Of a DNA stretch of 54,099 nucleotides, positions 51,527 through 54,099 are shown piece by piece (position 1 is the stretch's first letter; each line of letters begins with the position of its first letter). The translations under genes were made by a program, and so were the position numbers. The stretch covers positions 1-54,099 of the IMG/VR virus record IMGVR_UViG_3300006737_000043; one strand, given 5' to 3'. The DNA comes from a virus. The notes below the pieces were generated by a model. That model ran no database searches. It was given only the letters and a program-made list of their open reading frames with translations, and had not been told where the DNA came from.

Positions 51527-53968
51527 ATGGCAAAAAACTATACTGGAGGGACAGACGAGAATATTAAGTATACAGGTTATAACTTTCCTAACCAGAAAGT
51601 ATCAGATACAAAGAAAAATGACAAATGGTACAAAAAATGTATTGATTTCTCAGAAGGACTTGTAGGAAGTAACGAATATTATAGAGGAGAGTTTGGAAAC
51701 AAAACAGAGAACTATAACCTTAGAGCGAACATCATAGATGTACGGAACTTTGAAAAGTATATTAATCCAGCTCAATTAGATTTAGATAACTTTCCGGCTA
51801 AGTTCCAACATGTTGGTATAGGTAATGCTAAAATTGATCTACTACTAGGAGACTACATTTCTAGAAAGAGAGAGTTTAAGGTATACATCTCTGGTAAGGA
51901 TGAAGACTCTAATACTAGAAAGGAAGAAGAGTTAAAAGAAAAGCTGTTTGAGAAGACACTAGCTATACTGGCTAAAAAGCCAGACGAGAAGGCTGTGCAA
52001 AAAGAAGTAGAGAAGATTAAGCAGTTTATGACTTATGACTACCAGGATCTTGCAGAGAAGACAGCTAACCTTATCTTAACAAGAGAGTATAAAGAGAATA
52101 ACTTTGAGTTTTTATTCCGTAGAACTTTTGAGGATCTTCTAGTATCAGGAGAACAGGTTATTCAGTGTGATGTCCTAGGAGGCAGACCAGTAATGAGACG
52201 TATAGATCCTCGTAATGTCTTTACTATGGGCGGAGGATCTTCGTTGTATTTACACGAAAGAGATATTATTGTAATTTACCAGTATAGATCTATAGGACAG
52301 ATTATGGATGACTATTGGGATCATCTTACAGATAAAGATGTAAAGAAATTAGAAGAGCGTGACCAGTACCTTTCTGACTACCAGTCAGATTATTTCTTAT
52401 CTAATAGAGGAGACTTAGCTAGTCTAGTATCTAATACCGGAGAAATTACTGGTACAGATAATGGATCAACAGCTGATGATAATATTAAACTTATTTCTCC
52501 TAATGTTATTGAGAAGTATGCTTTTGGAGGGGACTTTAATGAGAAAGGAGAGATTAGAGAAGTAACTGTATACTGGAGGTCACGTCGTAAGATTGGTAGA
52601 CTTACATATATAGACGAGCTTGGCGACGAGCAGATTACATATGTAAATGAATTCTACAAGCCAAAAGAAGAGCTCGGAGAGACTGTTAAATATATGTGGA
52701 TTAACGAGTGGCTTAGAGGCACTAAGATAGGTCAAGACATTTATGTTAAGATGGAACCTGTGGCACACAGCTCAAAGTCAATGACTAATTTATCTTCAGG
52801 TACACCGCCTGTTATTGGCATGAGTTGTAATACAAATGGTTATAAAGTACAATCTTGTATGGATCTACTTAAGCCTTTTGATTATGCTTATGATATAGGA
52901 TTTTGGAAACGAGAGCTTGAGATCGCTACGTTTAAAGGAACAGCTACTGCTGTAAATACTGCTTTGATACCTTCTGGATGGGACCCTGCAGAATGGTTAC
53001 AGTATACGGCAATTGATAAGGTGATGTTCCTTGACCCAACTCAGGAAGTACTAAAGGGACCTGCTCAGGGTAAAGCCGCAGGTTCTTTTAATACATTTAT
53101 TACCCAAGAGGTTTCTATGGGTGCTAATACTACAGGTATCCAGATGTTAACTAACTATCTTGCTAACATCGAGGCTACTATGGGTAAGATTGCAGGAGTA
53201 CAGGGAGCAAGAGAAGGAGAGATTGGTACTCGTGCGGCTGTAAGAAATGTACAAGCAGAGATAAGTCAGTTTGCTAAAGTAACAGAGCGTTGGTTCCAGC
53301 TTGACTCTGAGTTCCGTAGACTTGTACTACATAAATATTTAGAAGCATGTAAGGTTGCCTACAAAGATAATCCTCAGCGTGGATCTTTCCTACTTGATGA
53401 TTTAGGCCAACAGTTTGTACAACAGTATAGCGAGTTTTCAGAAACAGAGTTTGATGTACACGTATCTGATTCTAATAATGATACTCAGCTGTTTAATGAC
53501 TTACGTCAGCTAGCACAGGCTGCTATACAGAATGGTAATGCTCAGATTGCTGACCTAGTATCTATTTATACTTCTGGGTCATCGCAGAATATTGCACGTA
53601 AACTTAAGGACTCATCAGAGCGTATGGCACAGCAGCAGAAAGAAATGCAGCAACAAGCACAGCAGTCAGCTCAGCAAATGAAGCAGATGGAGATGCAAGA
53701 TAGCCAGGCTGAACGAGAGTTTAAGGCTGTAGAGAAACAAAAAGATAGAGAATCTCAAGAGCGTATAGCTGAGATGAGATCACAGGCTATGTCTTTGAGA
53801 GGAGATGCTGATAGAGACGGGGTACCTGATTTACTAGAAGTTGAGAAAGCGAGACAAAAAGGTGTTCTTGATGCAAAGAAATTAGAATTAGAGAACAGAA
53901 AGCAGAATGAAAAGGAAAGAAACAACCGTGTAAAAGAAGAATTAGCAAAAAATAAACAAAGTTCATAA
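51527..53968 (+). CDS. Portal protein
   Basis: An 813-aa protein directly after the terminase. The first 500 residues include PAQLDLDNFPAKFQHVGIGN and the DRV-like RRIDPRNVFTMGG segment typical of crAss-like portals. Near 510-560 it has AQGKAAGSFNTFITQEVSMG. The C-terminal 130 residues form a Gln/Met-rich coiled coil, then RGDADRDGVPDLLEVEK (a DxDxDGxxD calcium-site-like loop) and a basic helix. Twelve copies would make the DNA entry vertex. The call rests on position, size and the crAss-like pattern. Confidence 0.88.
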   Translation: MAKNYTGGTDENIKYTGYNFPNQKVSDTKKNDKWYKKCIDFSEGLVGSNEYYRGEFGNKTENYNLRANIIDVRNFEKYINPAQLDLDNFPAKFQHVGIGNAKIDLLLGDYISRKREFKVYISGKDEDSNTRKEEELKEKLFEKTLAILAKKPDEKAVQKEVEKIKQFMTYDYQDLAEKTANLILTREYKENNFEFLFRRTFEDLLVSGEQVIQCDVLGGRPVMRRIDPRNVFTMGGGSSLYLHERDIIVIYQYRSIGQIMDDYWDHLTDKDVKKLEERDQYLSDYQSDYFLSNRGDLASLVSNTGEITGTDNGSTADDNIKLISPNVIEKYAFGGDFNEKGEIREVTVYWRSRRKIGRLTYIDELGDEQITYVNEFYKPKEELGETVKYMWINEWLRGTKIGQDIYVKMEPVAHSSKSMTNLSSGTPPVIGMSCNTNGYKVQSCMDLLKPFDYAYDIGFWKRELEIATFKGTATAVNTALIPSGWDPAEWLQYTAIDKVMFLDPTQEVLKGPAQGKAAGSFNTFITQEVSMGANTTGIQMLTNYLANIEATMGKIAGVQGAREGEIGTRAAVRNVQAEISQFAKVTERWFQLDSEFRRLVLHKYLEACKVAYKDNPQRGSFLLDDLGQQFVQQYSEFSETEFDVHVSDSNNDTQLFNDLRQLAQAAIQNGNAQIADLVSIYTSGSSQNIARKLKDSSERMAQQQKEMQQQAQQSAQQMKQMEMQDSQAEREFKAVEKQKDRESQERIAEMRSQAMSLRGDADRDGVPDLLEVEKARQKGVLDAKKLELENRKQNEKERNNRVKEELAKNKQSS

Positions 53969-54031
53969 GGAAAAACCATAGACCTTGAGAAAATCTGTGA
54001 AAACCTATTAGAAATTTTGTGATTAGTATAT

Positions 54032-54039
54032 TAATTTTG
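54032..54039 (+). promoter_or_regulatory. -7 box TAATTTTG before the next late gene
   Basis: TAATTTTG followed by TAA and ATG (54043) repeats the arrangement seen at 5353 and 43308. The ATG opens a 7-codon frame (MNKKSYG, stop) that overlaps the ATG of the next gene at 54059. Confidence 0.45.
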
Positions 54040-54058
54040 TAAATGAATAAAAAGAGCT

Positions 54059-54099
54059 ATGGCTAAAAATCCATTTGAAGGAGTACAATTGGTAACACC
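54059..54099 (+). CDS. Start of the next late gene, 3' partial
   Basis: An open frame MAKNPFEGVQLVT runs to the window end. In crAss-like genomes the genes after the portal encode head proteins including the major capsid protein, so this could be one of them, but 13 residues do not show it. The ATG overlaps the stop of a 7-codon leader frame. Confidence 0.5.
   Translation, partial: MAKNPFEGVQLVT

Noticed and set aside
1-54099. CRISPR array, integrase, transposase or IS element
   Set aside because: No spaced direct repeats of CRISPR type, no recombinase or transposase motif and no flanking inverted repeats with target duplications were seen.
1-54099. Stop-codon reassignment, as in some crAss-like phages
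   Set aside because: Essential genes end normally at TAA, TAG and TGA without in-frame TAG or TGA interruptions. The one TAG of interest (4763) is better explained by frameshifting.

Overview
This window looks like roughly half of a crAss-like phage genome (order Crassvirales) that infects a member of the Bacteroidota, probably a flavobacterium. Four things support this. A very large virion protein carries the DxDxD signature of the crAss-like virion RNA polymerase and, further on, an HExxH zincin motif. The terminase and portal face away from a long replication cluster. The replication set (family-A polymerase, DnaG-like primase, DnaB-like helicase, SF2 helicase, Sak4/RecA-like ATPase, PDDEXK nuclease, RusA, uracil-DNA glycosylase, rIIA/rIIB-like pair) resembles that of Cellulophaga phage phi14:2. 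Finally, TAnnTTTG promoter -7 boxes, typical of Bacteroidota, sit directly upstream of several genes. The sequence is AT-rich and uses the standard code: TAA, TAG and TGA all end genes.

Layout. 1-22244 (+): virion genes. These are a tandem-repeat protein whose 5' end lies outside the window, a 1011-aa protein, an M15-type peptidase domain probably joined to it by -1 frameshifting, the 4210-aa RNAP/zincin protein and a 1416-aa partner. 22245-25772 (-): a thermonuclease, a Fis-like HTH protein, a cassette of LamG-like putative adsorption proteins (one frameshifted) and a holin. 25783-41846 (-): the replication and recombination cluster with many ATGA-type overlaps, ending upstream in small genes and a tRNA-Arg(UCU). 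41866-47585 (-): accessory genes separated by four intrinsic terminators. They include a DUF1287-like secreted protein, a lipoprotein, a codon-optimised 143-aa gene in a structured RNA unit and a DEDDy exonuclease. One plus-strand gene for a very basic protein (43320-43637) lies among them. 47777-54099 (+): a late promoter, small conserved genes, terminase large subunit, portal and the first codons of the next late gene.

How it works together (inference). Virion proteins including the RNAP enter with the DNA and start early transcription of the minus-strand cluster. That cluster supplies replication, repair and takeover functions. The host RNAP then reads the TAnnTTTG late promoters in front of the portal, basic protein, RNAP and holin genes, and many of these transcripts would have almost no 5' leader. 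Holin, the secreted DUF1287-like protein and the M15 domain are the candidate envelope-breaching and lysis functions. The major capsid and tail genes are not here. Both window ends cut through plus-strand late genes, so the missing part probably joins position 54099 back to position 1.

The strongest unusual signal is at 4756-4793. A canonical slippery heptamer AAACCCG sits immediately before a UAG stop, followed by a 7-nt spacer and a perfect 7-bp stem-loop. The -1 frame then runs open straight into the M15 peptidase domain.
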